A stretch of DNA of 64,000 nt from Boesenbergia rotunda (Eukaryota > Streptophyta > Magnoliopsida > Zingiberales > Zingiberaceae), in the NCBI GenBank assembly GCA_024364735.1, contig JAGFNQ010000723.1, positions 672,792 through 736,791 on the forward strand, written 5' to 3'. Below are positions 11,761-21,341 of the stretch, piece after piece. Under the pieces are notes generated by a model that searched no databases, was not told where the DNA came from, and saw only the letters and a program-made list of their open reading frames with translations. Both the position numbers and the translations under genes were made by a program. How positions within the stretch are numbered: the stretch's first letter is position 1; every line of letters starts with the position of its first letter.

Positions 11761-12306
11761 CATTCAAGGCGTCATGAGTGAGCTCGTACAAGAACGTTAT
11801 CCGTAGCAAATAAATAAATAAATATATATATATATATATATATAATTTATTTTAAATCGTACAAGTTCGTACGGAACAAATATATTTTTTTTATTTTTTA
11901 TTTACTTGCAATTAACTCCCAGGCTTCCCATTTACGTCATAATATTCAAAAAAAATTAAATAAAAAAATTATTAAGATAAACGCCCTACTTAATAAGAAA
12001 AAAACTTAAATGTTGTTGTAAAAAAAAATTAAAGCAAATATTTATCATTGCGTTCTCTCACTTTTACATTTATTACAGCTGAAGATATGAAAGACAAATA
12101 TTTATTGTATTTTTCTTAAATATTAATAATTTTAATTATAGAATGATAAATGAGACAAGAACATATGTAATTAGATAGCTTGGTTCACTTGCATATGGAA
12201 ACATTCAAAATAAAACACTTCTAAACAAGCAAAGATCAAACTAACATAGCAAATATTCACCTTAATCACGATACAAAACTCCAGGAGGCAGGGCGGCCTC
12301 TTGATA

Positions 12307-14697
12307 TTACAAGACCTCTCGATCCGGAATAGTCGAAAGTAGGACAGCACAAATCCTCTGGGCCAATATTGTTTCCTTCACATCTATTGTATTCCCGCGA
12401 TCGAAGCACAAGATCTGCGAATTTTCATCACGAAATGCATCGAACACAGAAATCCCTAGCCGGCGGATGCCCATCACAGTGTTGTCATTTCCCCACATGT
12501 ACACTCGAGTTAGTGAAGAGTGGTGGGAGTGAGAATTGGACTCGGCATTTGGTACGATACGATGAGCTTTCCTTTGCGCAATGAGTAATTTTGTCTCTGT
12601 GATCGACCTTTAATGGGCAATCTTCCTTCAGTGCTTCCGACGAATATGTAGTCCCCGCGAGAGAAGATCAAGTGGTCTGTGCCTCCATGCTTAGATACTT
12701 TGATGCCGATACCAGACGCGATGTCAAAGTCGAGCACATTGATGCTTCTTGAGTGCAGAAGATACCATCATTGCCCTCCACCTCTGATGAACTCACTCTG
12801 CAGTTGGATGTAACGGATTAGCATAACATTTCTATATGAAAGTTGACAAGAGAAGAAAATAACCTTTGTCGAATGCCACCGCTATGTTCAGCATCAGTGT
12901 TGTTTACACGAAGGGAATGGATTCTTTATCCAGCATAGGCAACAGACAGTAGGGGTTGAGGGTTTAAAGAATTGACATCCCAAAGGCTAATGGCTTCGGT
13001 CCCTGCTATAATCACCTTTCCTCTACTTCGCCATTGCAAAGGGCTCGAGTAGTCCATCCTCGTCACAGGACTGCTAGTCTCCCACTTCGTCACTAATTCA
13101 ACGTCACGAATATCATAAGCATCCACAGATTTCTGCCTGGTAGCAGTAGAGAGTAAGAGAGGACCACAAGGCCTGTACCACCACTGTTGTTGTCCAATAG
13201 TTGATGTCGCCGAATTACTCTGCCTTAAGCCAGTATTATTTACCGAACCAAGAGGCATCGTAGATGACCATGGCAATGGGGAACTATTCGCTGCATCTCC
13301 AATGCAAAATGCTTGTATACCTCTTGTGTAATAATCCCAAGAACAAAATCCAGATTCATTAGTATTCCCAGATGAAGCTGCTACAACATATTTCCAGGAA
13401 CATCCACCTATACCCGGTGCACGGATTATCCAACAATCACCCCACAAATTGTTCGACACACCCAATGGTGGTTTGTATTCAGCCTTGAACTGAAACATGG
13501 AAAAGTAAATTAGTGTGTACCAGAAAACATGGGAATAAAAGATGTCTGTAAGTATTAAAAGTTCAAAGTTTCACCTCATAATTAGTTATGTCGTAGTACG
13601 AGCAGGATCCATCATGGTGGGCAAGAAGAACAGCTTCTCCTTCTGAAACAAACCATCCACCAGTTGAAGGCTTCTGTCCTATCTCACATAATTGATCTTT
13701 GTAAGGTCCCTCAGTTTGTTCATGCAACACCAATGCAGGTTTCTTCTCCATGTCAAAAATTTCTTCGAGTTCACTTTACCTTTCGGAAAGTCCACTGGCC
13801 ATCTTCTTTGAAGCATATTCTGCTGCAGATGCTTGTACTGTCACATGCTCAGATGCAAAATTCACAACATTATCGCTAGGATCACCTTGTTCGAGATCTC
13901 GATAAGCCAGGAACTTCACTGAAATGCGATCTTGTGTCTCATCTTCAAAATCTGAGTCACTGCAATCTGAGCTATGACCTTCCAAAATGCCAGATGAGTT
14001 CATGTCTCTTGGTAACTTATCATGCAGAAAGAACCTTGCTTCTACCACATCTTTTTTTAATTCTCTAACTGGATAGCTCGTAATGCTTGTTCGATCATTA
14101 TGACCTGATGCAAATTTGTTTTAATCCTGGCAGTTAGCTTTCATGACTTCAGAGGAGCCCTGCTGAGATGTAGTACCACGAACTGCATCAGCAACGGCTT
14201 TCTCGATTCCACATATTTGGCTTTGGATATCAGAGAGAACCAGCTTTGAATGATCTGGGTTATTGCTATGCAATATTTCCTACGTCCAATTTATTTCGGA
14301 TGCTATTTTTAGAACTTTCCCTTCCAACACTGCCAGCATCTCATGCAACTTACTTGGGTACTTAGATCCAATTCGACCATAGTTCACATCTTCATTTGCC
14401 TTATCAAAAACACTAGTGTTTGCAGATGATCCATGTGCAACCTCAGATTTTTTTCTCGCATGGAATACCCTTGATCTTAGCATCAAATCCCAATTCTTTT
14501 GAAGTCTCGATTTGCACTTTTGAACAATCTTTCTACTTATCATTTAATATAGTATGAACAACAATTTCACCAGGATTTGGAGATGCTGTACAACTTGTGT
14601 CCTTCAATCCACTGGCAACAACTTTTGTGGCATCTGTATCGATTGAGTTTGAGCTTGAGACCAGAAAGTTCTTACTTCTTCTAGTTTGCAGGGATGC
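12307..14697 (-). pseudogene. Pseudogene of a WD40-like protein resembling KIN14B-interacting protein (At4g14310 type)
   Basis: Minus-strand exons encode recognisable pieces in order: a segment with KYPSKLHEMLAVLEGKV (14280-14543), an acidic stretch with EGHSSDCSDSDFEDETQDR (13776-14048), GGWFVSEGEAVLLAHHDGSC (13563-13751), a 190-residue WD40-like region (12926-13498, ending LWDVNSLNPQPLLSVAYAG), and the C-terminal DHLIFSRGDYIFVGSTEGR and VYMWGNDNTVMGI parts. The order matches plant transducin/WD40-like proteins annotated as interacting with the kinesin KIN14B; I recognise this from memory. It is broken by in-frame stops (about 14545, 14280, 14120 and after SVAYAG), a frame slip in the run of A near 14455, and 1-bp deletions near 12745 and 12505. 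The 5' end is lost where LTR-like DNA begins at about 14700. A shorter copy lies at 22390-22821. Confidence 0.65.
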
Positions 14698-14701
14698 ACT
14701 T

Positions 14702-15850
14702 GTTGGAGGAAATGTACTCCTTTCGGAGAATTTATAATAAATTAAAATTATAAAAATTAATTTTAACTTAATTGTTGAGTGACCCGAGTTGCCTTTTATG
14801 CAAATTGCAGTCTCCCGAGCTGAATTTCCGAGCTCCCGACCCGGTCTCCCGAGCTACCGAGCTGAGTTTCCTGAACTCCCGACCAAGTCTCCCGAGCTGA
14901 GTTTCTCGAACTCCCAACCAAGTATCCCGAGCTCCCGAGCTGAGTCGGACGTCTCCCGACCAGGAAATTGCTGAGGCCCTGCGCAACGCAGTTTCCTTGA
15001 AACAGATTTGTCCTCCTCCGGTGGTGCTTCGAGGCTCAGATGAAGAATAGTTCTTCATTAATAGATCGAGCCTTAATCCATTAGGTGGCCAAGACCCAAC
15101 TCTTCCTCATGGTCCCTATTGTAGCCTTATAAATACCCCATAGAGTCATGAAACCAAGGCATCCAATTCTACATCTAACCTAGGGCTTCTCTCCTCTCCC
15201 ACCCCTTCTCTCTCCTAGGGCAACCGGCGGCAACATTTCTTCTTCTCCCTTCTCTTTTCTTGATTGGTGGCGCAAGGAAGAAGAGAAGTCTTCTCCTCTC
15301 TTCTCTTGACCGGAGCAATCTTGAGGGAGAAAGGAAGTGAAGGCCGGCGGCAAAGGCGAGAGATATGCGGTGCTTGGCGTCGGCGGTGAGGAGGAAGAGG
15401 GTGGTGGCCGGCTGCTAGGGTGGTTGTGTGAAGGAGAGTTTTCTCTCTCTTCTTCATCCTCTTCTTCATCTTCCTTCACCTCTTCTTCTTTGTTCCCTTG
15501 CTGTGGGAGCTTCTTGGAGTCATGTTGTGGTCGGCGGAGCAAGGTGGAAGAAGAAGGTGGGGGTCGGCGCTTACCCCTCTTGCTAGGGTTTCGGTGGAGT
15601 TGAAGAAAGGAAGACTTGGAAGGCCTTGGTGAGTCTGGTTCATGATAGATCGTCGCCCACATGATGTCTAAGAGGGGAGGGTCATACAATAGAAGATCGT
15701 GAGGTAATGAGAGGTATAAACTTCTCTCTGTAGTTCCTTTGAATTCTATTATTTTATGTGGGTTGATTAATTATTCTTGTTGTTAATTATTCGATAATTA
15801 ATTGTGATAATTAATAATGTTGGACCCCGATAATAAAAACAAAAATCGAT
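14702..15850 (+). mobile_element. Putative solo LTR inserted in the pseudogene
   Basis: Starts tgttggaggaaatgtactcc directly after the last recognisable pseudogene sequence. It has ctcccgag-rich repeats (14810-14960), a TATA-like ttataaatacccc at about 15128, a pyrimidine-rich leader (15180-15300) and AT-rich DNA to about 15850. This matches a plant LTR with promoter and leader. No second LTR, polymerase or clear target duplication is visible. Open frames over the leader (15180-15690) are low-complexity Ser/Glu/Arg artefacts. Confidence 0.45.
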
Positions 15851-17310
15851 GATCCACTCTATGTCTTTTCCGCGATTAATTGGTTAAGCGAGTTACAAGG
15901 CTTGAACATCAAGTTTGGCTAAGTTGTAACTCGAATTAATTAGTACGGCGACGAGACGGTCGTTTGGGAGATAGGTCTCCATTCGGATTAAATTTTAATC
16001 CTTGGTAATCCTGTCGCGAAGTGGGGTGGCAGTCCCACGAGCCAGACGAGCCTCCCGGGAGCCGCGAGCCGACGAGGTGGCCGGTCGTTGGTTGCGTCTC
16101 GCCATGTCCCTGCAAAACAGAGACCGTCAGCAAACTCGCTGGGGGAATCCCCGGTCAGGCACTCCGACGGTCAAGTCAGTCCCCGAGTACAGATGAGCGG
16201 AAACTGAATTGAAATGAGGCAAGGGATGCGAGAACTCGCGCACGCGTACCTGTGATAGGGGGAGTGCCGAGCTTATGTAACCGGGGGAGCTGACACCCCT
16301 TGTTCATACTGATGGGGCAAGAGTGTGATGTCCGTCAGCCCTTGTAGAGCACTGAGAAGCGGCGCGGCATGGCGCGGGGTGCTCTAGCAGTACGTGGGTA
16401 CTGGGTGCGCGGTATGAGGGTACCGGATGCGGGGTTAGCCGCGTGGAGATGTCAGAGGTAGGTGCGGCGTGAGGAACCCCGTTGACAGGGTCGTACCCTG
16501 GATGAAAGGATGTAAGGGGGCGTGAGGGCAGGACAGCCCGTACCCCGAGCGCCGACTGGCCGGTCCGCATGCTGGGGACCGAGTCGGGTAAGGACCAGGG
16601 AGTGTGGGTCACCACGCGTCTGGCTGGTAGAGTGAGGGAGCGCAGGGTATAACCTGGGTCGGGGGTTACCGCGGGACAAATCGGGCTTCCTGTCTGAGCG
16701 ATGGCCACAGAAAGAGAGAGAGAGTGTGGGCAGCTTCCTGTCGGTGATGTCGACCCTGCTCCAGGTCGGGGTAAGCTAGTACGAGCGACTAGGCCTTTAC
16801 CGGATCGGCGGGCTAAAAGGCGGCCCGGATGTCCTCTTATATGATATGATGGACCCCATCTCCCCTTTTCTTCCCTTTGGAGGGGCTTTCAGATATGGGG
16901 GCCTAATCGTTGATGTGACTGTTGACCTGTCCGCCAGGCCTTCTGAGCGCCAGGCTGGCCTGTGGGCCCGGCCTATGTCCTTACTCGTAGGCAAGGCCGA
17001 GATCACTTGGATATGGAGAGGTTTCTCATGGACGACCCGGTATTCACTTAGGAAACCCGTCAAGTTATCCAACAGCTTCGTCGCCATGAACTTGTTCCCG
17101 CCGCTGCCTCTCTCCTTGAGCCGCGTCGACATCTGGATTCCGATGAATCTCTCTCTGGTGAGGCTTTTGAAGGCAAGTGATATGAAGCTGTGAATTTTGA
17201 GGCAAATGGGCTGACAAATAATGGCGACTCGGCCCGTTTGGATCGCACGATGAAGAACCGTCCTCGGTTTTGTTCATTACTTGCCGGCTCAAATAGTAAG
17301 TTTATCAAAT
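15851..17310. mobile_element. GC-rich LTR-retrotransposon fragment (gypsy-type LTR)
   Basis: GC-rich block with ctccgacggtcaagtcagt (16158), the same motif as at 3174 and 18312, and a TATA-like cttatatgatatgatgg at about 16838. Repeated ggtaccgg/tacgtgggt and caccacgcg words lie between. Like the blocks at 3.1 kb and 63.4 kb it has no polymerase. Long open frames on both strands at 16304-17193 reflect base composition only. Confidence 0.45.
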
Positions 17311-17487
17311 TTCATTTTATAATAATAAATATGTATTTATTATTTAGATATATTTTGAATAAAATAAATATCAGAAATTATAATATGACAATTAACTTGA
17401 AATTCAAATAACCAAACAATAACAACAACCAAATTTTATCTGAATAAATAAGGTGGACTATATTCAAACAATCAAAACATACATTAA
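17311..17487. other. AT-rich spacer
   Basis: AT-rich sequence between the LTR fragment and the third collinear block of the segmental duplication; nothing recognisable. Confidence 0.4.
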
Positions 17488-18172
17488 AAGGTTTCTTTGT
17501 ACTTCATTTTAAAAATAATTTAATTAAAATCGTATTATTTTAAAGTAATAATACAATTGCCACTTCAAAGGAACCAAAAGAGGAGGGCCATATTGACACT
17601 CCAATGGTCACAACTGAAGCATTATTATCAAACTTCGTTTTTTTTTTGTTGGTTTGAAATGTACTAGTGTTGTTTAAGTTGTCTAATTATGTTGAATTAG
17701 CTTAAGTTGTAGCAGGGATGCTGAGTGTTGATTTCCTATTTAACACCCATTAGATCTGTTTGTCCATAGATGGCAACTGGACTGAGCCGTTGGAATCAAG
17801 CCCAGGGATTCATGCCTAAGGTAGGCCTATAAGCCCTCCTATCGTTCCTGAGGGCTCAGTTCAACCGGGCCTTGTATGGGCCCAACACGAGCAGATCAAC
17901 CATTCTACAATTCTTTCTACCTAAAAAATCAATGGGAATTTATCACATGACACATTCAATTTTTTGAAATTGACCCAAAAAGTATAATATACTTTAGTAA
18001 TTATCAGAGAGCGTATTAATTTACTTGGTCTTCTCATTTTATCTCTTCTTGATTAAAAGACACTGATTGACTTTAAGATCTCTCTCCACTCATGGAAAGT
18101 AAATTACTCTCTCTTTCTATTTCACCTATCGATTTTTATTCAACTCGAATTTAGTTATTCAAAACACCACTG
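17488..18172 (+). repeat. Segmental duplication, third collinear block (copy A)
   Basis: From ttctttgtacttcatttt to caaaacaccac this block is nearly identical to 22825-23504. It is non-coding, with the words ggcaactggactgagccgtt and gggccttgtatgggccc shared by both copies. In copy A it is cut off by the gag-like element that starts at about 18175. Confidence 0.8.
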
Positions 18173-18174
18173 TT

Positions 18175-19475
18175 CCGGAAGGAAATGACACGGATGACGA
18201 GTCACCAAAGCACAACCCACGAGGATGATGCCGGGGAAAAGACGATTGTACCCTGCGAGATTAACGCGAGCATTAATAGGAACAAACCGGAAGGTTTTCG
18301 ACGGAGCTCACTCCGACGCTCGAGTCAGGTATCTAAACTCTCTTAGGAGGACAATGAGGAATCAAGAGATTTTCTCCAAGTGCGGAAAACATACCCCCCA
18401 TTATCTGGATGTCGAGACCTCTTATATACCTGAGGTTGCGGTCACACGTGTCCCCACATTCTCTTCCACTTCGTCGAAGGTCAAGTCAGACACCCTTAGA
18501 GCCGCCTACGAAGCATATAGCATTCCGGCGGAGTTGGATGTAGAGATCCCTAGGCTAGACCAATCTCCCGTAGAATTTCCTCTAGGGTTTTTCACCTTTT
18601 TCTTAGGGCAGGTAGAATTTGATTTTCGTTTTCCTCTTTCTGCTTTTTTCATGGTCATCTTCGCTTATTTTGACATCCCCTTGCACCAGATGACTCCTAA
18701 CACCTTCGCTCAGATAAGTGGGGCATTCAAGCTCTTCAACATCCCCATGACCCCTCATTTCTTTCATTTTTTCTTTCTCCCGAACCTGACATCCAAAGGG
18801 GCGTTCAGTTTCACTGCTCGCCTCGGCCATAAGTTTATAGGAAGTCTTCCTTCCTCCCACAAGAACTGGAAGGAACGCTTCTTCTTCATTACGCTTCCTA
18901 AGCGCCCCATTTGCCCAACCCGCTGGAGAAAAGTCCTACCCCCTCACCCGGAACTAGGTGATTTTCAACAAGACTTGGGGTACTAGAGGGTCAGAAGCGT
19001 TCTAGCTGGTATGGAGTTCCACGGCCCCAACCTGATGCGGTGTGAAGAGCTACTATATCGGGTTGGGCTCAGCTCCAAAGTCACCAGTTCTAGTCGTAGC
19101 CTCAACAAGTTAATTTTTTTTTATACATGCTTGTTGATTCTAACTGATGGCTTGTTGTTTTTATATTGCAGGGGGCATCATGCTATCCCGAGCGATGAAC
19201 AAGCTCCTCAAATGGGAGTTGGCCAATGAGCAAGCCTTGGCGCCTCCTTTCGCGGCCGAGTCATCCGAGGGCTCCAGGAAGATCCCGACCGAGGAGCTGA
19301 AGACTACCAAGCCCTCTGGCCCTAAGGTGGCCCCTGAGGGGAGAGGTGGTGACAAGAGAGTACCGATCCAGGATTTTGTACCAAAGATGGGGCCCACCAA
19401 GAAATCGAGCCGACCCCCTACCAAGTGGTCGCGCCTCATTCTGCTGGCTGAGGAGGGGGTGGACGAAGAAAGCAT
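18175..19475 (+). pseudogene. Gypsy-type gag-like ORF (plant 'putative gypsy type transposon' domain), decayed
   Basis: An LTR remnant (18200-18480, with ctccgacgctcgagtcaggt) runs straight into an open frame ending at 18986. Its second half reads IPLHQMTPNTFAQISGAFK, then LPSSHKNWKERFFFI and ELGDFQQDLGY. The same order occurs at 62.8-63.4 kb on the minus strand. TAG follows FQQDLGY where the other copy has CAG (FQQDPTYQRARSLL), and the frame continues as RVRSVLAGMEFHGPNLM. After an intron-like AT-rich stretch ending in ttgcag (19170), a second part starts GIMLSRAMNKLLKWE. No reverse transcriptase, integrase or protease follows, so this is a non-autonomous or truncated element. Confidence 0.6.
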
Positions 19476-20075
19476 GCCAAAAGACCATAGGCACCGCCGG
19501 CTTGGAATTTGTAGGAAGCATTACAATACTTACATTTTGCACGCAATTCTCCCGACGGAAGTGTGACCTTCTCAAAATGTTTAGTGAAAATAGAAAATTT
19601 TAAAGGAGGATTTTCCCGAACCTTAGAAGTAATTGCATCGGTACTTCCTTGCGTTTCGGACATCGGAAAGTGTTGGGGTTGGCCTCGGTCTCATCATCGG
19701 TGGATTGAATTTGAATGTTAGGATCCTCGTACGCTATTTCTTTTCCCCTCCGAGATCGAGATGATGAAGCTCTATGACCACCTTCCATTATCGTCAAAAG
19801 TTGAAGCCGAAAACGCGTAGAGAATAAGAAGTTGAGAATGAGAGATTGAGAGTAGAGCAGATATGTGTGAAAATGATGAAATGAACTCCCTATTTATAGA
19901 GTTTGAATCATAACAGTCACTAAATCATAGACATTGATCAAAAAATGATCAAATGATCTCAACCGTTAAAAAAAATAAAAAAAAATACTTCCAACGGCTC
20001 CGAACCGCCGGTTTGGCAGTTGCATCCGGTTCAGCCCGGCGAACCGGGTCAACAGGCCACCTGGGTCGGGGTCAT
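19476..20075 (-). pseudogene. Truncated hAT transposase start (BED zinc finger) with 5' terminal region
   Basis: On the minus strand an ATG at 19797 opens MEGGHRASSSRSRRGKEIAY. After a frame change, PPLKFSIFTKHFEKVTLPSG and ELRAKCKYCNASYKFQAGG follow, the first half of a BED-type zinc finger with its CxxC pair, as at the N-terminus of plant hAT transposases. The frame then ends at the junction with the gag-like element, so the His pair and the catalytic domain are missing. Upstream (19980-20075) is the GC-rich, ccggttc-repeated DNA common in hAT ends. Only the 5' end of a hAT element survives. Confidence 0.6.
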
Positions 20076-20082
20076 GTCTAGG

Positions 20083-20318
20083 ACGTTGGCCAGTGGATTG
20101 GGGCTGAGGCAAAGCTCAAGAGGAAGAAAAAATAAAAAGGAAATAGAAAGAAGAGGCCTGGACTCGACGTGCGATTGTGTGGAGTGAAGTTGGGCGGAGG
20201 AAGGAGAGGAAGAGAACTTAAGTTTGGGTAGTTTTGCAATTTAACCTCTCTACTTTGGGTTATCAAATCCGCACCCCCAAATCTAGGGGTTTGAGCAACT
20301 TAATCCTCTTTTGATTCA
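20083..20318 (+). repeat. Dispersed repeat, copy 2 (first copy at 7146-7405)
   Basis: Same orientation and order as 7146-7405, beginning gacgttggccagtgga and ending gagcaacttaatcctc. It abuts the hAT fragment. Confidence 0.7.
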
Positions 20319-20787
20319 CAATTTTTCTTCAATGCAATGGAAACTACATGCCTAAATAAACAACTAAATCATATTCAACTTGGGAGACACAAAGAAGAAT
20401 CAATGCTGAGCCAGTGAGTCCTAACTTAAAATCAAGCTACATTACTAGAGAGTGATAAATTGTCTAAAGATTCAGAAAATAGATAATATTTTATATATCG
20501 AACAGCATGAGGCAATCTTTACGATTTTGTTTCAAAAATTAAACCTCAAGTGATAAACCCATAATGTATCAGACACCAGTGATGAGAGTATGAGCCTATC
20601 AGCAACGAAGTCAAAGATTTTGTAGATGAACATGGAGATGGAAAGCTTAAGAGGAACAGCAACAGAAGTAACAATGTCAAGCAAATAACCACATTAGATT
20701 TGAAGAGATAACTGACATACAACTTAAAATACTTAGCCCCAATTCGATCGATTAGGGTTAGGGAATTTGGAGAGGAAAGGGGGAAGA
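20319..20787. other. Intergenic, 3' flank of the second I29 gene
   Basis: No gene recognised. This is probably the 3' untranslated or downstream region of the minus-strand I29 gene. Confidence 0.35.
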
Positions 20788-21159
20788 TTAGCCGCATCTC
20801 CCCGGGTTCTTGACGGGGCGACGGCTGACTCGGGCAGCTCCTGGCAGGCGTGGAGTCGGTTGCGGTCGGTCTCTTCTCGCCCTCCGTCTACCGTCGCACA
20901 GGTATATCGCAGCGAACTCCTCATGAGTAAGGTCGGCGCAGTCGGTGAGACCGACGGTGTGCGAGTGCCCGCCTGCGTTGTGGGCGTCGATGAAGCAGAG
21001 GGTGCTCCGGAAGATCCCGAATCGGTACTCCCTCTCGCCCGGATCGTTGTACGCCCGGCCGTTCTCCGCCGCCCAGGTGTCGAACATCCGACGCACCTCC
21101 TCTTCGCTCCGCTCCAAGCCCCGCACGTCGTGCTCGCGGTCGCAGCTGACGTTGGACAT
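20788..21159 (-). CDS. Stand-alone I29 propeptide protein, stop codon just before the active-site Cys position
   Basis: A single open frame of 123 residues on the minus strand, strongly GC-rich unlike its surroundings. Residues about 20-90 form an I29 domain: MFDTWAAENGRAYND, then an ERFNIN helix (EREYRFGIFRSTLCFIDAHN, with E, R, F, I and N in register) and TDCADLTHEEFAAIY in place of the GNFD loop. After an Arg-rich linker the protein ends VKNPGRCG then TAA. In papain-type proteases this is VKNQGxCGSCWAFS, so Gln19 is Pro and the stop falls just before the catalytic Cys. A TATA box sits about 110 bp upstream and no signal peptide is seen. The role inferred is a cytosolic propeptide-like cysteine protease inhibitor. 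It is too diverged from 10686-11576 to be part of the recent segmental duplication. Confidence 0.65.
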   Translation of the reverse strand: MSNVSCDREHDVRGLERSEEEVRRMFDTWAAENGRAYNDPGEREYRFGIFRSTLCFIDAHNAGGHSHTVGLTDCADLTHEEFAAIYLCDGRRRARRDRPQPTPRLPGAARVSRRPVKNPGRCG

Positions 21160-21270
21160 GTCCGGCGCGGAGGAGGCGCTGAAGGAAGGAGGAAGAGGGG
21201 GAGGGCGAGCCAGACGATGTCGGGAGGCGGCGAGAGTGAGAATTTTGATACGATCGGTAGAAAGGCGTGA

Positions 21271-21278
21271 TTTTTATA
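21271..21278 (-). promoter_or_regulatory. TATA box of the minus-strand I29 gene
   Basis: tataaaaa on the minus strand, 112-119 bp upstream of the start codon at 21159. Confidence 0.55.
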
Positions 21279-21341
21279 GCACGGATGGAGGAAGAACGCT
21301 CCTTTGGTAAAATCCTAAGCACCCACATGACCGTCCTTGGA

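Larger units (their letters stand above)
9908..18172 (+). repeat. Segmental duplication, copy A (interrupted)
   Basis: Three collinear parts of this interval reappear at 21342-23504: the AT repeat (9908-10470 against 21342-21906), the flank and 3' end of the WD40-like pseudogene (about 11870-12785 against 21906-22810) and a unique block (17488-18172 against 22825-23504). Copy A additionally holds the I29 gene (10471-11870) and 12.8-17.5 kb, containing more pseudogene and LTR material. Either copy B lost these or copy A gained some of them. Confidence 0.8.

Noticed and set aside
15180..15690. 169-residue Ser/Glu/Pro-rich protein on the minus strand
   Set aside because: Low-complexity translation of a pyrimidine-rich LTR leader; overlapping frames on both strands look alike and no domain is present.
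16304..17308. Several 75-134 codon frames on both strands
   Set aside because: GC-rich LTR DNA has few stop codons; the frames overlap each other on both strands without any motif.
20921..21328. Overlapping GC-rich frames around the I29 gene (both strands)
   Set aside because: They are shadows of the real minus-strand I29 frame, which alone carries the ERFNIN pattern in register.
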